Source: Desulfobacterales bacterium
GTDB taxonomy: Bacteria; Desulfobacterota; Desulfobacteria; Desulfobacterales; JAFDCJ01
Reading direction: 5' to 3'
Assembly (NCBI GenBank): GCA_030066155.1
Contig: JASJCE010000012.1
Span: 1 to 32,232 of the forward strand
Length of the DNA: 32,232 nt
The notes below the pieces were generated by a model, which was given only the letters and a program-made list of their open reading frames with translations, was not told the origin of the DNA and did no database searches. A program made the position numbers and the translations under genes. Positions 20,093 through 28,563 of the stretch are shown in pieces (the stretch's first letter is position 1; every line of letters starts with the position of its first letter).

Positions 20093-20725
20093 ATGATGAA
20101 AAATGTCAATCTGCCCCACGATCCCTACAATGTCATTATTACCGGGGTCGGCGGTCAGGGTAATGTCATGGCCTCGCGGATTGTCGGCAATGCGCTGTCC
20201 CGATTGGGGCTGCGGGTTACCATCGGTGAGACATTCGGCGCTTCCCAGCGGGGTGGTTCGGTCATGAGTCATTTACGAATATCAACCGAATCAACCTGGT
20301 CTCCCCAGATACCGGCAGGCAGTTGCCACCTGCTGATCTCTCTGGAGCCTTCCGAATCCCTGCGGGTCCTGTCAAGCTACGGCAATCCGAATGTCAACGT
20401 CCTGTGTAATACCAGACCGGTTCACGCCATCAGCGTTATCTCCGGTGATCGCGACTACCCGGGCATCGATGAAATGAAGTCCTGGGTGGAAGAACTATCG
20501 GAATCCTGCTGGTTTCTGCCGGCCACCGAAAAGGCACTTGAACTGGGGCAGCCAATTCTGGCAAATATTATCATGATCGGCGCGGCAGTTGGTGTCGGGA
20601 TTCTGCCCCTGAAAAGATCTGATTTTGAAGCCGTTATCCGGGAAACCATGCCTTCCGACAAGCAGGAGCTGAATCTCGAGGCGTTTGATCTGGGCAGAGC
20701 GATGATCGCGGCAATCGTTGCTTGA
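20093..20725 (+). CDS. iorB: Indolepyruvate:ferredoxin oxidoreductase beta subunit
   Basis: IITGVGGQGNVMASRIVGNALSRLGLRVTIGETFGASQRGGSVMSHLR; directly follows iorA. Confidence 0.95.
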   Translation: MMKNVNLPHDPYNVIITGVGGQGNVMASRIVGNALSRLGLRVTIGETFGASQRGGSVMSHLRISTESTWSPQIPAGSCHLLISLEPSESLRVLSSYGNPNVNVLCNTRPVHAISVISGDRDYPGIDEMKSWVEELSESCWFLPATEKALELGQPILANIIMIGAAVGVGILPLKRSDFEAVIRETMPSDKQELNLEAFDLGRAMIAAIVA

Positions 20726-20740
20726 GATTTAAAAGAATTA

Positions 20741-21016
20741 ACGTCCAACATCGAACATCCAACGTCGAACATCCAATGAGGATGGCGCTCTCCGAGGCGT
20801 AGGCGCCACACCCCTACGAGCCGGAGGCTTCGCTTTGTCGATTTTTTAACGAACAAATAATGCTGAACTGCTAAATAAAAAACACAAAATTAGAAAAGGC
20901 GAGGCAAGGATAGTAGGTCAGATATGATAACGTCACTTGTTACTGAGTCTATCTCTGAAATGACAGAATTCCATATTCGAAGTTGGACGTTGGACGTTCG
21001 ATGTTGGACGTTCGAT
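20741..21016. repeat. Intergenic element with inverted heptamer arms (ACRTCSA x5 / GTTSGAY x5)
   Basis: Left ACGTCCA ACATCGA ACATCCA ACGTCGA ACATCCA; right GTTGGAC GTTGGAC GTTCGAT GTTGGAC GTTCGAT; palindromic module inside left arm. Confidence 0.85.
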
Positions 21017-21081
21017 AACTTATCCGTTATAAAAAGGCGAATTTTCAATTTAGATCCAATAATCTTAAGCAAGGACTACCC

Positions 21082-21987
21082 ATGACTGCCCATCACACTC
21101 AAATCGCAGATGACTTGATATTGATAACCCTCAAGCCGCCTATCGACGGATTTGATAATTTTATCAGCGCCTGGCTCTACCGCGGCGACGTCACCTTCCT
21201 GGTTGATGTCGGCCCGGCATCAACCGCTCCCGGTCTTCTGCAGGGTCTGGCGGATATGGGTGTCGCGCACCTCGATTACATACTGTTAACCCACATCCAC
21301 CTGGATCACGCCGGGGCCATCGGCGAGGTCGCCGCAAAATTCAGTCAGACCCCGATCATCTGTCATCCGGCCGGGATACCGCACCTAGTCGAACCTGCCC
21401 GGCTCTGGGAAGGAACCCGCAAAGTACTCGGCGCCACTGCGGAGGCATACGGTCCCATTACCGCCGTTAAAGCCGGGCGCCTGCTGGATGCCACCCGGTT
21501 TCAATCCAACGGCATCCTGCCGCTGATCACACCGGGGCACGCTTCGCACCATCTCAGCTTCAAAACCAAAAACTACCTCTTTGCGGGTGAAGCGGCCGGC
21601 GTATATTATGCGACGCGACCCGATTCCTTCTATTTGCGTCCGGCAACTCCCCCACGGTTTTACTTCGATACGGCGGTGGACAGTCTCAATAAATTAATCG
21701 ATGCCCGACCTGATCGAATATGCTACGCCCACTATGGCATGGCAGATGACGGCATCAACAAACTGAAAAAAGCCCGCCGTCAGCTCTTTAACTGGAAAGC
21801 CACTATCAAAGATGAAGTCAATAAGCTTACGCCAAAGAACGCGGCTGAGAGGTGTAAAATACGGCTGTTACAGGAGGACCCCCTGCTGGCCGAATTCCAA
21901 CACCTAAAGGAATCAATGCAGAACCGTGAGGAATATTTTCTCAACAACAGCATCAAGGGCTTCATCGGTTATCTCACTGCCGATTGA
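21082..21987 (+). CDS. MBL-fold metallo-hydrolase
   Basis: LLTHIHLDHAGAIGEVAAKF; PGHASHHLSF; FAGEAAGV. Confidence 0.93.
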   Translation: MTAHHTQIADDLILITLKPPIDGFDNFISAWLYRGDVTFLVDVGPASTAPGLLQGLADMGVAHLDYILLTHIHLDHAGAIGEVAAKFSQTPIICHPAGIPHLVEPARLWEGTRKVLGATAEAYGPITAVKAGRLLDATRFQSNGILPLITPGHASHHLSFKTKNYLFAGEAAGVYYATRPDSFYLRPATPPRFYFDTAVDSLNKLIDARPDRICYAHYGMADDGINKLKKARRQLFNWKATIKDEVNKLTPKNAAERCKIRLLQEDPLLAEFQHLKESMQNREEYFLNNSIKGFIGYLTAD

Positions 21988-22005
21988 AATCCATCGGAGG
22001 TCAAC

Positions 22006-23622
22006 ATGACCGATAGCAAATTTTCTCAGCCAAAAACCGCGCACCAATCGAGTGCAAATGACAAAAATCAGATATCCGCTATGTACAGGAGAAGGTATGC
22101 GGATGATTTCGAGTTCGCCCCGGTGGGATATTTCACATTTGATCGATCCGGTGTCATCCTGAAAGTAAATTCCACCGGAGCCTTGCTGCTGGGAACAGAA
22201 CGGGAAAATTTACTTCAGCGTCCCTTTTCATCATTTATCGCGCCGGCTTCCCGGGGTATTTTCGACGCTCATAGTCGGCAGCTGTTCCAAAGCCGCACGA
22301 AATTAAACTGCGATGTAGAGCTTCTGAGCAGAAACGGGAGCTCCCCCTGGATCCAGCTGGAGAGTATCGCCGTTCAGAGCGGCAACGGCAATGATGATCA
22401 ATTTCGCACCGTCATCAACGAAATTACGGATCGTAAGCTGACGGAGGACAAGCTTCGAAAAACCCGGGCGGAGTTGGAAAAAGAGCTTCTTGAACGCAAC
22501 GCCGAGCTCGAAAAAACAAACGAGCAACTGCGCGCCCAGGTTCAAGAGTGTGAGATCGCCGAAGCCGCCCTGAGAGAATCCGAAACCAAGTACAGCACGC
22601 TGGTCGAAGACGCCCTGATCGGCGTCTACATTATCAAGGATGGCAAGATCGAAATCGCCAACGACAAATTCGCTGCCATATACGGCTACGACAAAGCGGA
22701 GTTGATCGGTATGGATTCGGCCATGCTCGTTCATCCGGAAGACCGCAATCTGGTGAAAGAATTGCGGGAAAAGCGATTGGCCGGCGAAAAGGTCCCTTCT
22801 GAATATGAAATCCGGGGCCTTAAAAAAAACGGTGAGACGATCTGGGTCATGCGCAGTCTTTCAGTCATCAATTTTGAAGATGGTCCAGCCATCGCAGGGA
22901 TCGTTCAGGACATGACCAAACGCCGTGAAGCGGAAGAAGCATTGCGGGAATCCGACAAAGAGCTGCGTATTCTGTCCAATCAACTGCTGTCCGCAGAGGA
23001 AAAGGAACGCAAGCGCATGGCCAGGGAATTGCACGACGGTATCGGCCAGGCCTTAAGTGCCATCAAATTCAGCGTCGAAAATTCCTTGAGAAATCTGCGC
23101 GACAGCCCCTATGAATCGGAATTGAAATCACTGGAGGCCTTGATTCCGCTGGCCCAGAAAACAATTGAAGAGGTTCGCCGGATCGTCAAGGATCTGCGCC
23201 CTTCCATCCTGGACGACCTGGGGATCCTGGCCACCATTACCTGGTTCTGCCGCGAATTCCAAAATGTGTATGCGGATATCCGCATCAACAGAGAGCTGGA
23301 AATTCAGGAAATCGACATCCCCTCACCCCTCAAAACCGTGATCTATCGCATATTGCAGGAAGCCCTCAACAACGTCGCCAAGCACAGCCAGGCCGATCGG
23401 GTCGATCTGAAACTGCAAAAAGCACAAAACAGTACGGAATTAATTGTGCGCGACAACGGCATTGGTTTTGATCTGAATCAGACCATTTCCCTGCATGCCT
23501 CCCGACGGGGTTTCGGCCTTGCCAGCATGCGCGAAAGAGCGGAATTGTCGGGCGGGAAGTTCGCAATCAGATCAGAGCCGGGAGACGGTACAACGATTAG
23601 GGTAAGGTGGGAAACGGTATAA
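22006..23622 (+). CDS. PAS-domain sensor histidine kinase, HisKA_3/NarX type
   Basis: Two PAS segments, RKRMARELHDGIGQALSAIKF H-box, HATPase DNGIGFDL and GFGLASMRERAEL. Confidence 0.94.
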   Translation: MTDSKFSQPKTAHQSSANDKNQISAMYRRRYADDFEFAPVGYFTFDRSGVILKVNSTGALLLGTERENLLQRPFSSFIAPASRGIFDAHSRQLFQSRTKLNCDVELLSRNGSSPWIQLESIAVQSGNGNDDQFRTVINEITDRKLTEDKLRKTRAELEKELLERNAELEKTNEQLRAQVQECEIAEAALRESETKYSTLVEDALIGVYIIKDGKIEIANDKFAAIYGYDKAELIGMDSAMLVHPEDRNLVKELREKRLAGEKVPSEYEIRGLKKNGETIWVMRSLSVINFEDGPAIAGIVQDMTKRREAEEALRESDKELRILSNQLLSAEEKERKRMARELHDGIGQALSAIKFSVENSLRNLRDSPYESELKSLEALIPLAQKTIEEVRRIVKDLRPSILDDLGILATITWFCREFQNVYADIRINRELEIQEIDIPSPLKTVIYRILQEALNNVAKHSQADRVDLKLQKAQNSTELIVRDNGIGFDLNQTISLHASRRGFGLASMRERAELSGGKFAIRSEPGDGTTIRVRWETV

Positions 23623-23797
23623 ATGACGAATGACAATTGAAAATTGAATAATTAAGGCATGCTTTCGTTCTAAAATGGGCTGATTATGGTTGAGCTTGGT
23701 TTTATTGCAGCAAATGTATTGGAATGCTGAACTTGTAAACTATATAAAAATGACAGAATTCCATCATTATTCATTCTTCAATATTCAATAGTCATTT
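23623..23797. repeat. Intergenic element with inverted heptamer arms between convergent genes
   Basis: Left ATGACGA ATGACAA TTGAAAA TTGAATA; right arm (minus) AAATGAC TATTGAA TATTGAA GAATGAA; arms abut both stop codons. Confidence 0.8.
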
Positions 23798-24454
23798 CTA
23801 GCGGTTAACCAACCCCTTTTCCACCGCATAAACCGTCAACGCGGCGGCGTTGTGAAGGTCCAGTTTTTTCATCAGGTTGGCGCGATGTTTTTCGACAGTT
23901 TTGAGGCTGATGCAGAGGTCTGCGGCAATTTCTTTGTTCTTGTAACCTTCGGCTATCAATTTCAGCACTTCACGTTCGCGCTGGGAGAGGGATTCCCAGG
24001 ATCCGAGGGCACGGGAACCTTCCTTACCCTTCAGGTAGCCTTGAATCACTTTTTCCGAAACCCCGGGGCTGAGATAAGACTTGCCGCTCATAACGTTTTT
24101 GATGGCGAGGATGAGTTCATCATGGGTGGCGTCCTTGAGGACAAAACCATCGGCCCCGGCTTGAAGGGTTGTCAACAGATATTCTTCCGTTTTGTGGACG
24201 GTCAGGGCAATAATTTTGGTATCCGGATAGCGTCTCTTGATCTCCCGGATCGCATCCATCCCGCTCATGCGGGGCATTGACAGATCCATCAGAATCAGAT
24301 CCGGTCCCAATTTTTCAACGCAACGCACAGCCTCGCGGCCGTCCCGGGCTTCTCCGATAATCTCAAAGTTTGCATCTGCCGCCAGAAGTGCGCGCAAACC
24401 TTCACGCAGAATGGTATGGTCATCTGCTAAAACAATGTTCAGTTTATTCACCAT
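23798..24454 (-). CDS. LuxR/NarL-family response regulator
   Basis: NIVLADDHTILREGL; PDLILMDLSMPRMSG; LKDATHDEL; C-terminal LSQREREVLKLIAEGYKNKEIAADLCISLKTVEKHRANLMKKL. Confidence 0.96.
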   Translation of the reverse strand: MVNKLNIVLADDHTILREGLRALLAADANFEIIGEARDGREAVRCVEKLGPDLILMDLSMPRMSGMDAIREIKRRYPDTKIIALTVHKTEEYLLTTLQAGADGFVLKDATHDELILAIKNVMSGKSYLSPGVSEKVIQGYLKGKEGSRALGSWESLSQREREVLKLIAEGYKNKEIAADLCISLKTVEKHRANLMKKLDLHNAAALTVYAVEKGLVNR

Positions 24455-24642
24455 ACCCCCCTTGCTGTTCACAGCATGCAGTTTCCTGATCGGGAAAATA
24501 CAGCCAAATTACGCAAAATATACAGTGTTCACTCTATTTATCATGCTACGTTTTTTTAGTAAACATTAATACATCCACAAATGACATCTAGGTCCGGTCT
24601 CTTCGGCGCATACCAATAGCCAAATCACTGAGAGCTCCCAAT

Positions 24643-25068
24643 ATGTTTAAGATTTTAATCGTAGATCCGAACAATCCGTTTCGTCGATTGTTGAAAATGG
24701 TTCTTGGCGGTCAGTTTTCATTCGCTGCCATCCAGGAGGCCCCGGACGGCAGCCAGGGGTGGAAGACCATACAGACCTTTAAACCGGACTTAGTTTTCCT
24801 GGAAATCCATTTGCCGTCTGAAAGTGGTCTTGAACTGGCCCGTCGGGTAAAGCGTGAACGCCCTGAAACGATTATCGTTTTATTGACCAGCTACGATTCA
24901 CCGGAATACCGCGCTGCAGCAACCCAATCAGGTATCGAGCACCTGGTTCCAAAGGATGATTGGACCGCTGAAGACATGATTGAACTGGTCCAGACCATTC
25001 TGACGGACCTTCATATCAACGATCATGCGCTTCAAAGTGGCTTTCTGCCCCAGGGCCAATCCTCCTAA
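24643..25068 (+). CDS. Stand-alone receiver-domain protein with Glu at the phospho-acceptor position
   Basis: KILIVDPNNPFRRLL, KPDLVFLEIHLPSESGLELARRVKRERPETIIVLLTSYDS, HLVPKDDW. Confidence 0.88.
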   Translation: MFKILIVDPNNPFRRLLKMVLGGQFSFAAIQEAPDGSQGWKTIQTFKPDLVFLEIHLPSESGLELARRVKRERPETIIVLLTSYDSPEYRAAATQSGIEHLVPKDDWTAEDMIELVQTILTDLHINDHALQSGFLPQGQSS

Positions 25069-25072
25069 TGGT

Positions 25073-25258
25073 TTAAGCGGTTGATGCCGCTGTATATCCA
25101 CCCCGGGAAGAAGCCAGCAGCGTTTGTTCAGGTTTCCCTTTCCGTTTTGTCTCGACTCTTTTTTTCTTCGACCCACCGATATTCTTGCTGTTATCTGATT
25201 TCTCCTTGGCCTTGGCGGCAGCCAGCGCAATGATTGCGGTAATCACATAATACTTCAT
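25073..25258 (-). CDS. Small Lys-rich protein with hydrophobic N-terminus
   Basis: MKYYVITAIIALAAAKAKEKSDNSKNIGGSKKK...; GGGAGC SD upstream of ATG 25258. Confidence 0.45.
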   Translation of the reverse strand: MKYYVITAIIALAAAKAKEKSDNSKNIGGSKKKRVETKRKGKPEQTLLASSRGGYTAASTA

Positions 25259-25617
25259 AATTTGCTCCCTGATTTGGACCACCGTCCCGGTTCGACCGGC
25301 GGTCCGCCGGTTTAAGGTTTAAACGGAGGGAATGTCGCCCCGTTTTCTATCCGTTCCAACTCTAATGCGGATTATCCCGGATTGCTTGACATTGCGCGCC
25401 AACCTGTATACCGACGGTGCCAGAACCAAAATAATACGTAAAATTTGCCATATTGGCCATTTTTCTCATATCTACAGTTGGTTATACGACCGAAAACCCA
25501 TAACTAATAATTCGATAAATCTGATCGATTGAATTTAAGGCAATTAGTTTCGGCAGTTGCATATACTATATAAATATACAATATTATTAGTAATATTTAA
25601 AAGGGGGAGGGGTATCT

Positions 25618-25815
25618 GTCGATTTCAAAAAATTAGTTCTGATCTTGCTATTCACCTGTCTTGCAGTCGGTGAATTTACAAGTGGACCCGTCCACCATAA
25701 AAGGGAGGTTGGGCGGGTTTTGAAAATCGTTGCTGAGGTGATAACGGTAAATCGCGTGAACGCATATCAGGCTTCTTCGGATGCGCAAGAGCTGTTGCTC
25801 ATCCCGATAGAATGA
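25618..25815 (+). pseudogene. Signal-peptide-bearing small ORF lacking a canonical start codon
   Basis: AAGGGGGAGGGG SD-like run then GTC-GAT-TTC...; translates as (V)DFKKLVLILLFTCLAVGEFTSGPVHHKREVGRVLKIVAEVITVNRVNAYQASSDAQELLLIPIE*. Confidence 0.35.
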
Positions 25816-26018
25816 TTACAGTACTTGTGTTCTCGTTTTATCGGCATTATCCAATCCACTTTTATCCACAACCGTATCAGGCATTTAAATATGCAACTCA
25901 TGAAGCAAATTGCGGGAAGTAAGTCTAAGAAAGATTATGGAAGACGTTATTTCAGCTGAAATTCGAGGCTATAACGAGGAACGAATAACTTCCCAATAGG
26001 ATAGCTACAGATAGAGCA

Positions 26019-26486
26019 ATGTCGGATAAGCGAAACTTTTTTCTAACCATTATTTTTCTGACGATATGTTTCGCCCTAAATGCCTGCACCGGGGCTAAAT
26101 ATGGCAGGCTGACGGCCACTCCGGACGTCAAGCGATCTTTTGAAACGTATGAGGTGTTGCCAAGCCATAAATATTTCTATCGGGGAGCGAGAAGTAAGCC
26201 CACCGTAATTGTCGGCATCAATCAAAATTATGAAATGAATTTGAAACTCTGGGTTCCCCTGGATCCTGAATCGAATGAATTTCGCACACAGATCGACCGG
26301 GTTTCCCTCCAGGGTATGGGCAACATAGCCCAGCCATGGGGATTCAGGATTCTGGATAATGACGGTAATGACGTGGGCGTGTGGTACTCTGCCATTCGTA
26401 TGGCGGCCGTCGCCATAACAGACGACCGCCAGATCGTCAAGTTGCAGCCCGGATCCATGGTGGCCATGGGAGATCAGATCAGATAA
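26019..26486 (+). CDS. Lipoprotein, hypothetical
   Basis: N-terminal hydrophobic segment and lipobox ALNAC. Confidence 0.75.
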   Translation: MSDKRNFFLTIIFLTICFALNACTGAKYGRLTATPDVKRSFETYEVLPSHKYFYRGARSKPTVIVGINQNYEMNLKLWVPLDPESNEFRTQIDRVSLQGMGNIAQPWGFRILDNDGNDVGVWYSAIRMAAVAITDDRQIVKLQPGSMVAMGDQIR

Positions 26487-27499
26487 TGATGCACTACAGT
26501 CACCTCGCAACTGCAACCAATATACTCTGGAAATTGATTGAAGCGAACGGGCATGATCCCGGTGGCCTGTATCAGGAAGTGGGCATAGATCCTGGTTTGC
26601 TGAACAAGCCCGGTGCACGAGTACCATCCACCCTGGTCAACCAGCTCTGGGAAAGGGCCTCCGAGCTGATTGACGATCCCTGTTTCGGTCTGAAAGCCAG
26701 CAAATATTGGCACCCATCCTATTTCCATGCCCTCGGATATGCGTGGCTTGCCAGTCACAGCCTGCGCGACGCCCTCAATCGCTTTGTCCGTTATCTTCGT
26801 ATCGTATCCGAAAAGATCTTTATCACTTTAAAGGATGAAAGAGATGGATTTACATTGATACTCAGCTACAAGATCCTGGGTATGCGAGTTCCGGCACAAA
26901 TCGATATGGGCATGGCCATGACCATTCACATCTGCCGCCTGAACTTCGGTGAGGACCTCAAACCCGTCGCCGTCAATATCATGCACGATCCCCCACCCTG
27001 CGCCGGGGAATACCTTACCCTTTTTGGTGTCCCGGTTCAGTTTTCGGCAAAAAGAGACAGTATTACCTTTGCCAGATCAGACGTTGACAAATATTTACTG
27101 GGTGCCAATCCGCAACTTGCCAGGTTAAATGATCAGGTGATGATTGAATATCTGGCCAAACTGAATAAAGACGACATCATCGATCGGGTTACAGCCGCCA
27201 TCGTCGATATGCTTCCATCCGGGGGAGTTGCCGATGAAAAAATTGCTGAATCGCTGAACATGAGCGTGCGCAGCCTGCAGCGGCGGCTCAAGGAGGTGGG
27301 GACCACTTTTCGGACGATCCTCGATATGGTCCGCAAGGATCTGGCTGCAACATACGTTCGTGATCCGGAAATTGAATTGGCTGAAATAGCATTTCTGCTG
27401 GGATTTTCGGAACAAAGTGCGTTCTCGCGCGCCTTCAGGCGCTGGACGGGAACTTCTCCGAGCGAGGCCCGCAAATCCGGTGAAACGGGAGCTGTATGA
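26486..27499 (+). CDS. AraC-family regulator with AraC-binding-like N-terminal domain (OruR/ArgR-like architecture)
   Basis: MSVRSLQRRLKEVGTTFRTILDMVRKDLAATYVRDPEIELAEIAFLLGFSEQSAFSRAFRRWTGTSPSEAR; ATG overlaps the upstream stop (TAATG). Confidence 0.93.
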   Translation: MMHYSHLATATNILWKLIEANGHDPGGLYQEVGIDPGLLNKPGARVPSTLVNQLWERASELIDDPCFGLKASKYWHPSYFHALGYAWLASHSLRDALNRFVRYLRIVSEKIFITLKDERDGFTLILSYKILGMRVPAQIDMGMAMTIHICRLNFGEDLKPVAVNIMHDPPPCAGEYLTLFGVPVQFSAKRDSITFARSDVDKYLLGANPQLARLNDQVMIEYLAKLNKDDIIDRVTAAIVDMLPSGGVADEKIAESLNMSVRSLQRRLKEVGTTFRTILDMVRKDLAATYVRDPEIELAEIAFLLGFSEQSAFSRAFRRWTGTSPSEARKSGETGAV

Positions 27500-27559
27500 C
27501 GGAGCACAGAATATCGAATCCACCAGCGGCGGCGCTAGTGTAAAACTTCAACTAGATAT

Positions 27560-27625
27560 CTCGCAGAGCCCGCTGAGCACACAGAGCTTTTTTGATTGTT
27601 CTCTGAGAACTCTCTGGACTCTGTG
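27560..27625. repeat. Inverted nonamer arrays forming a hairpin-like element
   Basis: CTCGCAGAG CCCGCTGAG CACACAGAG - CTTTTTTGATTG - TTCTCTGAG AACTCTCTG GACTCTGTG. Confidence 0.85.
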
Positions 27626-27655
27626 AGAGATTAATTTGCTTAAGTTTTATTTTGA

Positions 27656-27757
27656 TCAGCCTGGCCGGTATACCTCTTGAATCTGTTTGATAATCCTTCC
27701 AGGGTTCATCTTGAGGTCACTGATCGGTACAATGTCTTCGGAGAATTTTATGCTCAT
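27656..27757 (-). pseudogene. Truncated Phd/YefM-type antitoxin
   Basis: 33-aa ORF MSIKFSEDIVPISDLKMNPGRIIKQIQEVYRPG*, resembling the N-terminus of prevent-host-death family antitoxins; no partner toxin adjacent. Confidence 0.5.
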
Positions 27758-27878
27758 ATTTGTCTCGCTCTTTTTTAATATGGCTGTTAACAGGTCTCAG
27801 TATAGCACCGGTTAATAGTACCGCCAATAGTCGATAACCAGAGCTGGATGTTTCTGGAGCACCGTCTGCTGCTACAGC

Positions 27879-28544
27879 CTATTGCATAATTTTCTCCTGC
27901 ACCAGTTCAATATCCACTGCAGGAACTCCGGGAAGTCCGTCTGCCTTGTAGCGCACGAACGTCATCTCCGGCAAGCGGTGCCAGTAGGTGGACTGCCAGA
28001 ACAGGGACAGAAAGCCGCGCAGCCGGGCTGTCATTTTAACTGCACGAATCTGTTGACCATTCAAGGTGATCTCCTCTTCTGCGGCCCGCGTGGCCCGGAA
28101 CTTTTTAATGGACAGATCTTCCGGTGCGACCACAATAAAATCCTTGCTATTCTCGTTTGCCTTCAAAAAATCCAGCAGGCCGAACTCCGAATTTTGCAGC
28201 CAGATTCGGTCTCCGGCTTCCAGGGATTTGTTAACCGCCTGGCCTTTGGATATCCCGCGAATGACAATTTTACTCGCGTTTCGCTCGGCCTTGAAATCGG
28301 TATTTTCACCGCTATCCGCATATTCCCAGCGCACCATTGACCCGTCGGAATTGTAATAGTATAGCTGTTTCACATCCCGGTAGGTTGATCGATAGGTGAT
28401 ACCGTTCGCGTTTTTTTCGATCGTTATGCACAGCTCGGAAACGAGATCGTCGCTGCGAACCTCATATGTTAGATCACAGGCAAAACTTTCGGTGCTCATC
28501 AATAGCAGGATTACAGAAAAAAACGTCATTACAGGTTTAAGCAA
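27879..28544 (-). CDS. Secreted hypothetical protein (DUF6134-like)
   Basis: Signal peptide MLKPVMTFFSVILLLMSTESFA; YYYNSDGSMVRWEYADSG. Confidence 0.7.
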   Translation of the reverse strand: MLKPVMTFFSVILLLMSTESFACDLTYEVRSDDLVSELCITIEKNANGITYRSTYRDVKQLYYYNSDGSMVRWEYADSGENTDFKAERNASKIVIRGISKGQAVNKSLEAGDRIWLQNSEFGLLDFLKANENSKDFIVVAPEDLSIKKFRATRAAEEEITLNGQQIRAVKMTARLRGFLSLFWQSTYWHRLPEMTFVRYKADGLPGVPAVDIELVQEKIMQ

Positions 28545-28563
28545 ATTCGTTGCCTCCAGTTTT

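Noticed and set aside
20741-21016. Insertion sequence encoding a transposase
   Set aside because: Terminal inverted arms are present, but the interior has no ORF long enough for a transposase and I could not identify a target-site duplication.
25332-25532. 66-aa ORF after the small Lys-rich gene
   Set aside because: No SD, no recognisable motif, composition unlike neighbouring genes.
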